DNA of 18,260 nt from an uncultured Lachnospiraceae bacterium (GTDB lineage: Bacteria > Bacillota > Clostridia > Lachnospirales > Lachnospiraceae), in contig CAKRJM010000017.1 of assembly GCA_934351765.1 (NCBI GenBank), positions 1 to 18,260 of the forward strand. Reading direction: 5' to 3'. Positions 1-8,000 of the stretch are shown piece by piece; positions within the stretch are counted from its first letter, which is position 1; each line of letters begins with the position of its first letter. Position numbers and translations under genes: made by a program. The notes under the pieces are model-generated. The model worked only from the letters and a program-made list of their open reading frames with translations. It was not told where the DNA came from and did not search any database.

Positions 1-722
1 TCCTCCGCCCGCGCCGCATGAAGCTCCTGCCGTCTCGCCAGATCCTCCTTTGCTGTGGTATAAACCTTCCGGCTTCCCCGGCGGATCGGATTCAGGATCG
101 ATCTCTGGGTCACAATGACAATACCAAGAGCCACCAGACCGAACAGCACCACATAGGAACCTGCCCGCCCTAAAAACGGGTACAGCAGCATGAGGCACAA
201 TCCTCCGAACATGCCTCCGTCAGCTTCGGTGAGTGCCTGCGTAAAATACCAGGCTGGCGAATTTCCTTTTTCAAAGGAGGTCAGAGCAATCAGCGACAGC
301 AGGCCGCAGAGCACTACCAGGCCAAGAAACGACACAGCCACGCGGATCACCGCCCGTCTGCTCCCGCCGTTGGAGATCAGAAAACAGACCGCCAGAAATA
401 AACATACGGGGAACGCATAGCCTAGAAGCCCGAAGCATCCCCTCATGCCCTTATGAAGCAGTCTGCCGAAGGCTCCGCAGATTCCCAGATTGCTGCAGAA
501 TAAAAGAACGGAAACCGCCAGCGTGATCAGGATCACCAGCTCCTTTTTCAGAGCCGGCTCCAGGATTCCGGCTTCTTTTTTCCGCTTTGCAGCCGTTTTC
601 TTCGTCCCGGTCCGTCCGGTCGTTTTCTTTTTCGCTGTCGTTTTTCCCGAAGAAGTCCGCCTTGAAGAAGCGCCTCCTGTCTGTTTTCCGGTTGTCTGTT
701 TCTTTCTTTCGGCCTGTGCCAC
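1..722 (-). CDS. ftsK: DNA translocase FtsK/SpoIIIE, N-terminal part (cut by window edge)
   Basis: Only the first 240 residues are present; the motor domain lies outside the window. The start is a GTG at 720-722, preceded by GGAGGG with 6-nt spacing; an in-frame TGA lies just upstream, so no earlier start is possible. Residues 1-55 form a Lys/Arg/Thr-rich cytoplasmic tail. About four membrane segments follow (roughly 62-83, 95-117, 123-148 and 170-205), then a basic stretch with NPIRRGSRK that begins the cytoplasmic linker. This is the usual FtsK/SpoIIIE N-terminal layout: a septum-anchored ATPase that pumps chromosomal DNA at division or sporulation. The family call rests on this layout and on a ClpP-like gene nearby, as in Bacillus (tepA-spoIIIE). 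It cannot be decided here whether its role is vegetative or sporulation-specific. Confidence 0.85.
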   Translation of the reverse strand, partial: MAQAERKKQTTGKQTGGASSRRTSSGKTTAKKKTTGRTGTKKTAAKRKKEAGILEPALKKELVILITLAVSVLLFCSNLGICGAFGRLLHKGMRGCFGLLGYAFPVCLFLAVCFLISNGGSRRAVIRVAVSFLGLVVLCGLLSLIALTSFEKGNSPAWYFTQALTEADGGMFGGLCLMLLYPFLGRAGSYVVLFGLVALGIVIVTQRSILNPIRRGSRKVYTTAKEDLARRQELHAARAE

Positions 723-776
723 GGTCTTCCCTCCAACTGCTCATTTCCGTCTTCTGAATTTTGGTCATATAAATTT

Positions 777-805
777 AGTATACCATTTTCAGGAAAGAGA
801 AACAA
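777..805 (-). promoter_or_regulatory. Predicted sigma-A promoter of ftsK
   Basis: On the minus strand, TATACT (782-777) is preceded by TGG, giving an extended -10. TTGTTT (805-800) lies 17 bp further upstream as a weak -35. Transcription would start near 770, about 48 nt before the GTG start. Read by eye only. Confidence 0.45.
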
Positions 806-930
806 GACCCAGAAAAGTGAGCGGAAATCGCCGTTCATTTCTTGATCTTATTCTTTAACCGTATTCTTTTTTCTGTTTTTCGTCTTTGCCGCTCCATAGA
901 AAGAATTATCTCTATTTCCAATCTTTTCTG

Positions 931-959
931 TTGACTGAACTTCTCATTTATAATAGTAT
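931..959 (+). promoter_or_regulatory. Predicted sigma-A promoter of the Na/Pi cotransporter gene
   Basis: TTGACT (931-936) and TAGTAT (954-959) are separated by 17 bp, a good match to the housekeeping consensus. Transcription would start near 966, so the 11-bp repeats at 969-1001 would lie just downstream of the start. An alternative -10, AATAAT at 1013-1018, would instead put those repeats upstream of the start, in an activator position. Confidence 0.45.
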
Positions 960-968
960 AGAACCAGT

Positions 969-1001
969 GGCTTTACACAGGTTTTACAAAGGTTTTACGT
1001 T
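969..1001 (+). promoter_or_regulatory. Three tandem 11-bp repeats, probable PhoP (Pho) box
   Basis: Three consecutive 11-mers read GGCTTTACACA (969-979), GGTTTTACAAA (980-990) and GGTTTTACGTT (991-1001). The TTTACA core recurs exactly every 11 bp (972, 983, 994; the last is TTTACG). The Bacillus PhoP box is a tandem TT(A/C/T)A(C/T)A hexamer with about 11-bp period, so the fit in motif and spacing is good. The next gene encodes a phosphate cotransporter with a PhoU domain, which suits phosphate control. PhoP binding itself is inferred. Confidence 0.6.
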
Positions 1002-1050
1002 TTTTATGGAAAAATAATAAACACTATACCCGAAAAGTGAGGAAAAGACA

Positions 1051-2820
1051 TTGGATATTTTTGCGATTTTCAAGCTGCTTGGCGGTATCGGCTTATTCTT
1101 ATATGGAATGAGCCTCCTTGGCGCTTCTCTGGAAAAGCTGGCCGGTGCCGGGCTGGAGCGGACACTGGAGCGTCTGACCAACAACCGGCTCAAGGGACTG
1201 GCACTGGGAACGGTCGTGACCGGTGTGATCCAGAGCTCTGCGGCGACGACCGTTATGCTGGTCGGCTTCGTAAACGCCGGTATTATGAAATTTGCTCAGA
1301 CTGTGCCCGTGATCATGGGTGCCAACATCGGTACGACCGTGACCGGCCAGATTCTCCGTCTCGGCGATCTCTCCGGTTCCCAGCTCATCTTTGAGCTGAT
1401 CAAGCCCACGAGCTTTGCTCCCATCGTCATTGCCATCGGCTCTTTCATGATCCTGATCAGCAAGCGCCGGAAAACACGGGACGTAGCCAACCTGCTCATC
1501 GGCTTCGGTATCCTGTTCTTCGGCATGACCACCATGGAATCCGCTCTGTCCCCTTTAAAGGACTCCGCTGCATTCCAGGAAGTATTCTTCATGTTCAAAA
1601 ACCCGCTCCTGGGCGTACTCCTCGGAGCCGTTGTGACCGCGATCCTTCAGAGCTCCTCCGCATCGGTCGGTATTCTCCAGGCCATCGCCTCCACGGGAAC
1701 CGTTACCTTTTCCATGGCTGCCCCCATCATCATCGGACAGAACATCGGTAAATGCGTGACCGTCCTCATCGCCAGCATCGGCACCAACAAGAATGCAAAG
1801 CGTGTAGTTGTCTGTCATCTGATGATCAACCTGATCGGCGCAGCTTTATTCCTCATTGGTATTTATGGTTTCCAGAGCATTATCGGCTTCAGCTTCTGGG
1901 ACAAGGCCATGACCCGAGGCAACATCGCGGACTTCCATACCTTATTCAATATCGCAACCAGCCTGGTGCTCCTGCCCTTCTGCAACGGTCTGGTGGCTAT
2001 CTCCATGAAGCTCCTCAAGGACGATGCGCCCTCCAGGGCAGATTCCAGTCTGGCGCTTTTAGACGATATTTTCCTGGATCGTCCCACGGTTGCTCTGGAG
2101 CAGTGCCGCAAGGTGATCCTGAGTATGGGTGAAACAATTCAGGAAAACTATGCCATGTCCATCAGCCTGCTTCACAACTTTGATGAAAAGACTTTTGAGA
2201 AGCTCAATGAAAACGAAAATTTCCTGGATAAATGCGAAACCGCCATGGGCGAATATCTGGTGCGGATCACTGCCAAAAATATCCGCCGGGAGGATCAGAG
2301 GGAGGTCGCTCAGCTGCTCCACTGCGTCGGCGACTTTGAGCGGATCGGCGATCACTGTGTCAATATCGCCGAGGTCGGTCAGTTCAATAAGGAACAGGGA
2401 ATTTCCTTCTCCCCGAAGGGACTGGAAGAAATCAAGATGGTTTCTGATGCTGTCAAGCATGTCATCGACATTACTCTGGATGCATACAAAAACGATGATC
2501 TCACCGCCGCATACCGGGTGGAGCCTCTGGAAGAGGTCATCGATCTTCTGAAGGAAGCCCTGAAGTCGCATCATATTGACCGGCTCAGCAACGGCGACTG
2601 CAGCGTGCAGGCAGGTATTTCCTTAACCGAATTTTTAACCAGCGCCGAGCGGATCTCGGATCACTGCTCCAACATCGCGATCCATGTGATTGAAAAGCTT
2701 ACCAGCACAAAGAACTTCGATTCCCATGAGTATCAGAAGCTGATCCACGGCGGACTCACCGAGGAATACAAGGCACTGTACCGGTACTATGAATCCAAAT
2801 ATTATGATCCAATCAAATAA
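1051..2820 (+). CDS. Na+/phosphate cotransporter family protein (NptA type) with C-terminal PhoU domain
   Basis: This 589-residue inner-membrane protein is predicted to take up inorganic phosphate with Na+. Residues 1-320 carry the duplicated Na/Pi-cotransporter repeat: QSSAATT at 61-67 with GANIGTT at 90-96, and QSSSASV at 200-206 with GQNIGKC at 229-235, in hydrophobic segments. Residues about 345-555 are helical and PhoU-like, with the two signature motifs ERIGDH (430-435) and ERISDH (533-538). The start is a TTG at 1051 behind GTGAGGA; the next ATG, at residue 20, would cut the first membrane segment. The gene is monocistronic, between its own promoter and a strong terminator. Pho-box-like repeats upstream suggest induction by phosphate starvation. 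The PhoU tail presumably modulates transport or signalling (inference). Confidence 0.93.
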   Translation: MDIFAIFKLLGGIGLFLYGMSLLGASLEKLAGAGLERTLERLTNNRLKGLALGTVVTGVIQSSAATTVMLVGFVNAGIMKFAQTVPVIMGANIGTTVTGQILRLGDLSGSQLIFELIKPTSFAPIVIAIGSFMILISKRRKTRDVANLLIGFGILFFGMTTMESALSPLKDSAAFQEVFFMFKNPLLGVLLGAVVTAILQSSSASVGILQAIASTGTVTFSMAAPIIIGQNIGKCVTVLIASIGTNKNAKRVVVCHLMINLIGAALFLIGIYGFQSIIGFSFWDKAMTRGNIADFHTLFNIATSLVLLPFCNGLVAISMKLLKDDAPSRADSSLALLDDIFLDRPTVALEQCRKVILSMGETIQENYAMSISLLHNFDEKTFEKLNENENFLDKCETAMGEYLVRITAKNIRREDQREVAQLLHCVGDFERIGDHCVNIAEVGQFNKEQGISFSPKGLEEIKMVSDAVKHVIDITLDAYKNDDLTAAYRVEPLEEVIDLLKEALKSHHIDRLSNGDCSVQAGISLTEFLTSAERISDHCSNIAIHVIEKLTSTKNFDSHEYQKLIHGGLTEEYKALYRYYESKYYDPIK

Positions 2821-2843
2821 CGGTCATAACTGAACACAGCCGT

Positions 2844-2881
2844 AAAAACGGGAGGCTCCGACCATGGAACCTCCCGTTTTT
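2844..2881. terminator. Bidirectional rho-independent terminator
   Basis: AAAAACGGGAGG (2844-2855) pairs perfectly with CCTCCCGTTTTT (2870-2881), and TCC/GGA extends the stem after one mismatch. With A-tract and T-tract on the two flanks it can end transcription both ways: the cotransporter gene (24 bp after its stop) on the plus strand and the ClpP-like gene on the minus strand. Confidence 0.9.
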
Positions 2882-2892
2882 CCTGTTATTTC

Positions 2893-2946
2893 TGCTGTCA
2901 TCCTTTCCGTTGCTGTCATCCCTTCCGCTTCTGTCATCCCTTCCGC
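2893..2946. repeat. Three tandem 18-bp repeats across the 3' end of the ClpP-like gene
   Basis: Units at 2893-2910, 2911-2928 and 2929-2946 are near-identical (TGCTGTCATCCCTTCCGC, one or two changes each). Read on the minus strand in the frame of the ClpP-like gene, each encodes (K/Q)-R-K-G-stop followed by a Gln. The real stop (2934-2936) is the first of three in-frame TGA codons 18 nt apart. Confidence 0.85.
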
Positions 2947-3734
2947 TGCTTTCCTTCCCTGATCCGCTCCCTCAGTCTTGCAAGCGCCTGATCGATCCCT
3001 CCGACCCGGTCGATCAGCCCAAGCCTTACGGCATCCTCTCCCACCAGAAGAGTGCCCAGATCCTTTGTCAGATCCGCCGTGTTCATCATCAGTGCCTCGA
3101 TCTTGTCCTGGGGGATCCGGCTGTGATCCGCCACGAAACCGGTGATCCGATCCTGGATCCGCTGAAAATAGTGATAGGTCTGGGGTGCACCGATGGTCAT
3201 GCCGGACATGCGGACCGGATGGATCAGCATGGTAGCCGTCGGCACAATAAAGGATTCGTCCGCAGAAACCGCCAGCGGAACACCAATCGAATGGCTGTCC
3301 CCGATGACCAGCGATACCGTAGGCTTGCTGAGAGATGCGATCATCTCTGCCAGCGCCAGTCCCGCGGAAACATCACCGCCCTGGGTATTGATGAGCAGAA
3401 GCACGCCCTCCACTTCGACGCTGTCCTCGATCCGGGCGAGTCCGGGCAGAAGATGCTCATACTTGGTGGTCTTGCTGCCGGAATTCAGATTTTCATGGCC
3501 TTCGATCTCTCCGATGATCGTTAACAGGCTGATGGTCTCCCGCTTTTCCGCTAACAGCACCTGCCCCTGCTCACCGTCCTCCTGAATTCCGCCACTCCCG
3601 CCTGCCGCCCCGTTTTCCTGTCCGTTCTGCCACTCCTGTGCAGCCCTGTTTTTCTGTCCGTTCTGCCACTCCTGTGCAGCCCTGCTTTCCTGTCCGTTCT
3701 TCCATTCTCCCGCATCGCTCTGTTTCTTTCCCAT
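2934..3734 (-). CDS. ClpP-like serine protease (TepA-like)
   Basis: A 266-residue protein of the ClpP/crotonase fold. The core (about 68-250) shows LLLINTQGGDV (112-122) and the nucleophile region GDSHSIGVP, with likely catalytic Ser149. MLIHPV supplies the likely His172, the Asp is probably in TKDLGTLL, and GLIDRVGG closes the fold. Together with the ftsK neighbourhood, this fits TepA, the ClpP-like protein encoded next to spoIIIE in Bacillus, rather than true ClpP, which is shorter and lacks the long N-terminal extension. Residues 1-58 are a hydrophilic extension built from a 12-residue tandem repeat (EWQNGQKNRAAQ type). ATG at 3734 has GGAGGA 9 nt upstream. No signal peptide or membrane segment is seen. 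It follows the C39-like gene by 148 bp on the same strand. The target is unknown. Confidence 0.85.
   Translation of the reverse strand: MGKKQSDAGEWKNGQESRAAQEWQNGQKNRAAQEWQNGQENGAAGGSGGIQEDGEQGQVLLAEKRETISLLTIIGEIEGHENLNSGSKTTKYEHLLPGLARIEDSVEVEGVLLLINTQGGDVSAGLALAEMIASLSKPTVSLVIGDSHSIGVPLAVSADESFIVPTATMLIHPVRMSGMTIGAPQTYHYFQRIQDRITGFVADHSRIPQDKIEALMMNTADLTKDLGTLLVGEDAVRLGLIDRVGGIDQALARLRERIREGKQRKG
3625..3732. repeat. 36-bp tandem repeats at the 5' end of the ClpP-like gene
   Basis: Units 3625-3660 and 3661-3696 differ at only two positions (beginning TTCTGCCACTCCTGTGCAGC). Unit 3697-3732 is a degenerate copy that reaches the start codon, and a partial copy continues below 3625. The unit is 36 bp, so it stays in frame and adds 12 residues each time. 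Copy-number change would lengthen the N-terminal tail without breaking the protein. Confidence 0.9.
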
Positions 3735-3750
3735 ATTTCACGATCCTCCA

Positions 3751-3820
3751 TCTGCATTCGGTTACGGTTATGCTGTCCCATGAACCGGCTTCTTTCTGCA
3801 TTCGGTTATGCCGTCTCATG
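3751..3820. repeat. Imperfect direct repeat upstream of the ClpP-like gene
   Basis: TCTGCATTCGGTTA occurs at 3751-3764 and 3795-3808. The following CGGTTATGCTGTCCCATG (3765-3782) recurs with two changes at 3803-3820. The first copy has 6 extra bases. The repeat lies in the 148-bp gap between the C39-like and ClpP-like genes. Confidence 0.75.
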
Positions 3821-3882
3821 CACACATATCATGTCTCCGGCCGCATAACGCTCTGCGTTTAGTATGGAGGAAGTTCCTGGTT

Positions 3883-4869
3883 TTATTCGTAGGCCCAGAT
3901 ATTTTTGATCTGAGACTGGATCGTTTCGTAGCTCCAGGTCTGATCACTTCGGATCCGGCTGTTTGGATCGCGGATCTGAAGCTGATCGCCGTCATGGCCG
4001 CAGATCACGATAAAATGACCGGTTTTCGTAAAATCGCCCGGTCTCATGCTGCAGATCAGCACCCTGCCGTCATCCAGTGCACGGAATATCTCGGTTTTGG
4101 AAAGATTGACCAGATTCCAGGAAAGTCCCAGCTTTTCCGCTCCCACGCTCATAAGGTCCCAGCTTGTTCCCACATCCTCCAGATAATAGCCGTTTTCCAT
4201 GGAAAACGCTGCCATTGCCGCCGGATCCATAGAGGTATCGCCGGTCAGTCCCACATAAACCATGGACAGACAGGTTGGGCCGCAGCCGGACATGGCAAGA
4301 AAATCGTCCCCGTATTCCCTGTATCCCCAGCGTCTGTCCCACTGAAGAAGCAGCGGGATCTCTCCCTTCCGCACCTCTCCGCTCAGGTCGATCTCCTGTT
4401 TTGTTCCGTGATACTCCGGATAAAGAAACACAAACTCTGCCGCCTCCGGATTGTCCTCCAGAAAGGTTCTGAGGCTTTCCGGATAGATCTCCGGGTGGGA
4501 TTTCACATAAGAGCACATCCACTGGCTGGTTTTTCCGGCTGCCTCCGCTTCCAAAGCCGAAGTGCCCGATCCTGCGCCGGAGCTGTCTGTCCCGTTCTGG
4601 GACGTTACTTCCGTTTCTTCATTCATGGCACGAACCGTCCCGTTTCCGACGATCATACGGTTCCCCAATACGCCGTCCCCGGTCTCCGATGCCTTCGCCG
4701 CCGTCAGCCGTCCCGCAAAAAACGAACAGATACAAAGCAGACAGGCAGCGACAAAAAGAAGAATTCTTCGAATCCTCCTCTGTCTCTGCCTGCGGCGCTT
4801 TTTTTCTTCCATGCGTGCGACACTGTCATAACGGCGGTCGGCCGGTCTTCTCATCAGCTGTTCCTTCAT
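3883..4869 (-). CDS. Membrane-anchored C39-like (papain-fold) cysteine peptidase
   Basis: A 328-residue protein. A strongly basic N-terminus (residues 21-35, many Arg/Lys) precedes one membrane segment (about 36-56), so the rest should be outside the cell. After a low-complexity Ser/Gly/Glu linker (60-112) comes a C39-like domain (about 172-326). QWDRRWG supplies the oxyanion Gln176, SGCGPTC the nucleophile Cys196, GHFIVICGHD the His285, and RDPNS the Asp301. The full set indicates an active peptidase. The substrate is unknown, and there is no ABC transporter domain as in bacteriocin exporters. ATG at 4869 has AAGGAG 6 nt upstream. It is co-directional with the ClpP-like gene and may share its transcript, ending at the 2844-2881 terminator. 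Confidence 0.82.
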   Translation of the reverse strand: MKEQLMRRPADRRYDSVARMEEKKRRRQRQRRIRRILLFVAACLLCICSFFAGRLTAAKASETGDGVLGNRMIVGNGTVRAMNEETEVTSQNGTDSSGAGSGTSALEAEAAGKTSQWMCSYVKSHPEIYPESLRTFLEDNPEAAEFVFLYPEYHGTKQEIDLSGEVRKGEIPLLLQWDRRWGYREYGDDFLAMSGCGPTCLSMVYVGLTGDTSMDPAAMAAFSMENGYYLEDVGTSWDLMSVGAEKLGLSWNLVNLSKTEIFRALDDGRVLICSMRPGDFTKTGHFIVICGHDGDQLQIRDPNSRIRSDQTWSYETIQSQIKNIWAYE

Positions 4870-5017
4870 AGGCGGCTCCTTATTGTAGGTCTCTCCGGTT
4901 TCTTTTCTTTGATCATACGCCCTGCTCCGGGCTTCCGAAAAACATAATTTCCCGAAACAGTTCTTCTTTTTCTAGTCTACCAGATAAACCTTGATGAACC
5001 CTGAATGAAAGATGAAG

Positions 5018-5047
5018 ATTTTCCTAAATTCCGCCGAAACATGTCAA
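5018..5047 (-). promoter_or_regulatory. Candidate promoter of the C39-like peptidase gene
   Basis: On the minus strand a perfect TTGACA (5047-5042) is followed after 18 bp by GAAAAT (5023-5018), a 4/6 match to the -10 consensus. It would give a leader of about 140 nt. No clear terminator for addA was seen between 5061 and this site, so read-through from addA is possible. Confidence 0.35.
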
Positions 5048-5060
5048 CATTCTGCAACAA

Positions 5061-8000
5061 TCAAACGGAAATTTCCTTTCCCAGCGAAAATGAATACAGA
5101 TACCGCTGTTTCACCGGTTTTCCCGTGGCGGCATGAAGGGCACGTGCATAATATTCAAGCTGAACCTGATACCGACGGATCAGCTCGCCCTCCGGGTCCT
5201 CCAGCTCCTTGACCCGGTCAGTCTTGTAATCTACGATCACCAGCCCGTCCGGCTCCTCGAACCAGGCATCGATGATGCCCTGAATGAGCACCGTCTCCCC
5301 GGAAAGAGCTGTATCATTTTTTCCCAGCTCCTCAGCCGGAATCCCCATGACAAACTGCTGCTCTTTTCTGAGCGTTCCGTTTCGCTCTCCCTCCGTCATT
5401 CGCCTGCCGATGGGCGTCCTTAAAAAGCGGCTGATCCGCCCCAGATTGATCTGCTCGGCTGTGTGCTCCGGCAGAAGTCCCTGCCGTTCCAGTGCTTCTA
5501 CCGCTTCCCGGACCTCACTTGTACTGTTTCCGGCCGTAAAGGGCAGAAGCTCCAGAAGTCTGTGGTATGCGGTTCCTCTGGCAGCTCCGGTGAGACCTTC
5601 TGTCTCCTCCAGAAAACGCGGGACCAGGGCACCGGTTTCCTGCTCCGATTCCGGTATCAGCTCCGCATGGATCTCCTCCATGTGTTCCATTTTCAGCTCC
5701 GACACACTGAACTTCCGCGGCGCTCCCACTGCTGCCGCATGGGGATACTGCCAGGACAGCTGCTTTTTCCATTCTCTTTCTGCGGCTGTCTCCCGCCGTG
5801 ATCCGTCTTTCTCTGCTTCATAAGTCTCCTGAGTTTCTGTCTCCGGAGTCCACTCCATCAGTCTCTTTTTAAACAGGAGGGTTTCCGTCTGATGTCCCAG
5901 CTCGTCATGAACCATCTCTTCGACCGAGGCGATCCGTACCGTCAGCGGCAGTGCTCCTTCCGCCAGACTGATTTTCACCGGAATTGTTTCCCCCAGATAC
6001 CGACTGATTTCCTCATAGGCCCGGCTTCTCTGAAGTCCCATGATGAGCCATTCCAGGTACGCACCGGCGCTGCTCACTGCCTGGAACGGAAGAGCCTGTC
6101 TGCTCTCAAATAAAAGGCTCTTCCATTTTTTCAGCTTTGCTCCGAGCGCATGCTCCGTTCCCGTAATGATCAGCTTCTCCTCTGCCCGCGTCATGGCTAC
6201 ATAAAGAACCCGCAGCTCTTCTCCGAGACTATCCTGCCGGAGCTTCCGTTTCAGAACCTTCTTGGCTATGGTCGCAGCCCTCATTCTTGTACCCGGATCA
6301 ATGTGATCCGCACCGATTCCAAGCTCCGGATGAAGCAGTACCGGTCCCTCGGAATCCTTCTGATTGAAGCCTTTCCCGGTCCCTGCCAGGATCACAATGG
6401 GATATTCCAGCCCCTTGCTTTTATGGATACTGGTAATCTGTACCGCGTCCTCGCCTTCGCCGGCCGGAGACGCTTCCCCGAAGTCCACCGAATACTTTCT
6501 GAGCCTGTCAATATAGCGGACAAACTGAAATACTCCGTGATAGCTGGTTGCTTCATAATCAATGGCACGACGGATCAGCATCTCCACATTGGCTGTCCGG
6601 ATCTTTCCGCCTGGCATGGCTGCCAGAATCCGCCCATATCCGGTTGTTTCCAGAACATAACGCAGCAGCTGGTGAAGCCTCAGATACACCGCCCGTTCCC
6701 GAAAATCCCGGAGCATTCTTAAGAATCCGGCTGCCTTGTCCTGCAGCTCCGGATCTGACAGCTCTTTTCCGATATGGGTCTGTTCCTCTGATCCAGACCG
6801 ATCTGAATTCCCGTTCTGCCTTTTCTCCGGCATATCCTCCCGTTTTTCCGCATAGTAATACAATGCTCCGTAAAGTCCGCGGCTGTCTGTCTCCGTAAGC
6901 TCCCGGTTAAACGCCGCCTTCATCTTTGCCAGCTCCTCCGGCGTAAACCCTCCGATCGGGGACATCAGCACCGCCGCCAGCGGGATATCCTGCATGGGAT
7001 TATCCAGAATCTTCAGAAGATTTAAAAGGGTACGAACCTCCTTCGCGGAAAAATATCCGGTCTGTGTCTGAGCATAAGCCGGAATCCCCGCCGCCATAAA
7101 CTGATCCACAAAGGTTTCCGCCCAGCCCTCCATAGTCCGAAGCAGCACCGCAATATCCCGGTAGGAGGCCGTCCGTGTGGCTCCCGTATTCCGGTCGGTA
7201 AGCAAAAGACCAGTTTCCGGATCTGTCAGCTCCCGGATTTTCCCGATGATCAGCTTTGCCTCCAGCTCCTTCCCGGTATAAGCCTCCAGCTCTGGATCCT
7301 CTTTCTTGGCCTTCCCGGTGTCAAAAAACAAAAGCTCCGTCCGGTAGTCCTGCTCTGCTTCCTGCTTCGGAAATTCCCGTCCGGGGATCAGCGAAGCCGC
7401 CTCGTCATAGGTGATCCCGCCAAGACTCTTTTCCATAAGCTGTCCGAAGAAGAAATTGGCGGTTCCCAGCACCTGCTCCCGGCTGCGGAAGTTCTGATGC
7501 AGATCAATTTTCTGATACAGGCTGTCCTCTTCCGTATAGGTCCCGTATTTTTCCATGAACAGCTCCGGTCTTGCCTGCCGGAACTTATAGATACTCTGCT
7601 TGACATCTCCTACCATGAACATATTGGGCTTCCCGTCCTCCATCCCGGAAATACTGGTCAGGATCTCCTCCTGAATCCGGTTGCTGTCCTGGTATTCATC
7701 GATCATGATCTCATAGAAGCCTTCCCGCAGCTCCTTTGCTGTTCCGGACGAATGATATCTGCCGTCCTCCCCCTTTACTGTGAGGATTTCCAGAGCTGCA
7801 TGGGCCACATCCTGAAAGTCCATGAGATTCCGTTCTTCCTTTGCGGCCCGGTAAGACTCCCGGAACTTCTCCGCCAGTGTCAGCAGTTCTTCCATCGGTG
7901 CCGCACAACCGGCAAGATCCGCCTCCATCTGTTCTTCTGTGCCGAGATCATATTCCGCCGCCAGTTTTCCCATGGACTCCTTCAGGCTCTTCCGGCATTC

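Larger units (their letters stand above)
723..1050. other. Divergent intergenic region between ftsK and the Na/Pi cotransporter gene
   Basis: These 328 bases contain no convincing gene. They are more AT-rich than the flanks and hold a minus-strand promoter for ftsK, a plus-strand promoter for the cotransporter gene, and three 11-bp direct repeats resembling a Pho box. Short overlapping open frames around 490-858 are antisense to, or out of frame with, ftsK and lack a ribosome binding site. Confidence 0.7.

Noticed and set aside
490..858. 122-codon plus-strand open frame
   Set aside because: Most of it is antisense to the basic 5' region of ftsK, it has no good ribosome binding site, and it overlaps the ftsK promoter.
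2893..3732. Repeats as a CRISPR array
   Set aside because: The 18- and 36-bp units are directly tandem with no unique spacers and lie in coding sequence.
3847..3859. AACGC-TCT-GCGTT hairpin after the C39-like gene
   Set aside because: The stem is only 5 bp and no U-tract follows, so termination is not supported.
3808..4947. 379-codon plus-strand open frame
   Set aside because: It is antisense to the C39-like peptidase gene, which has the catalytic motifs and a ribosome binding site.
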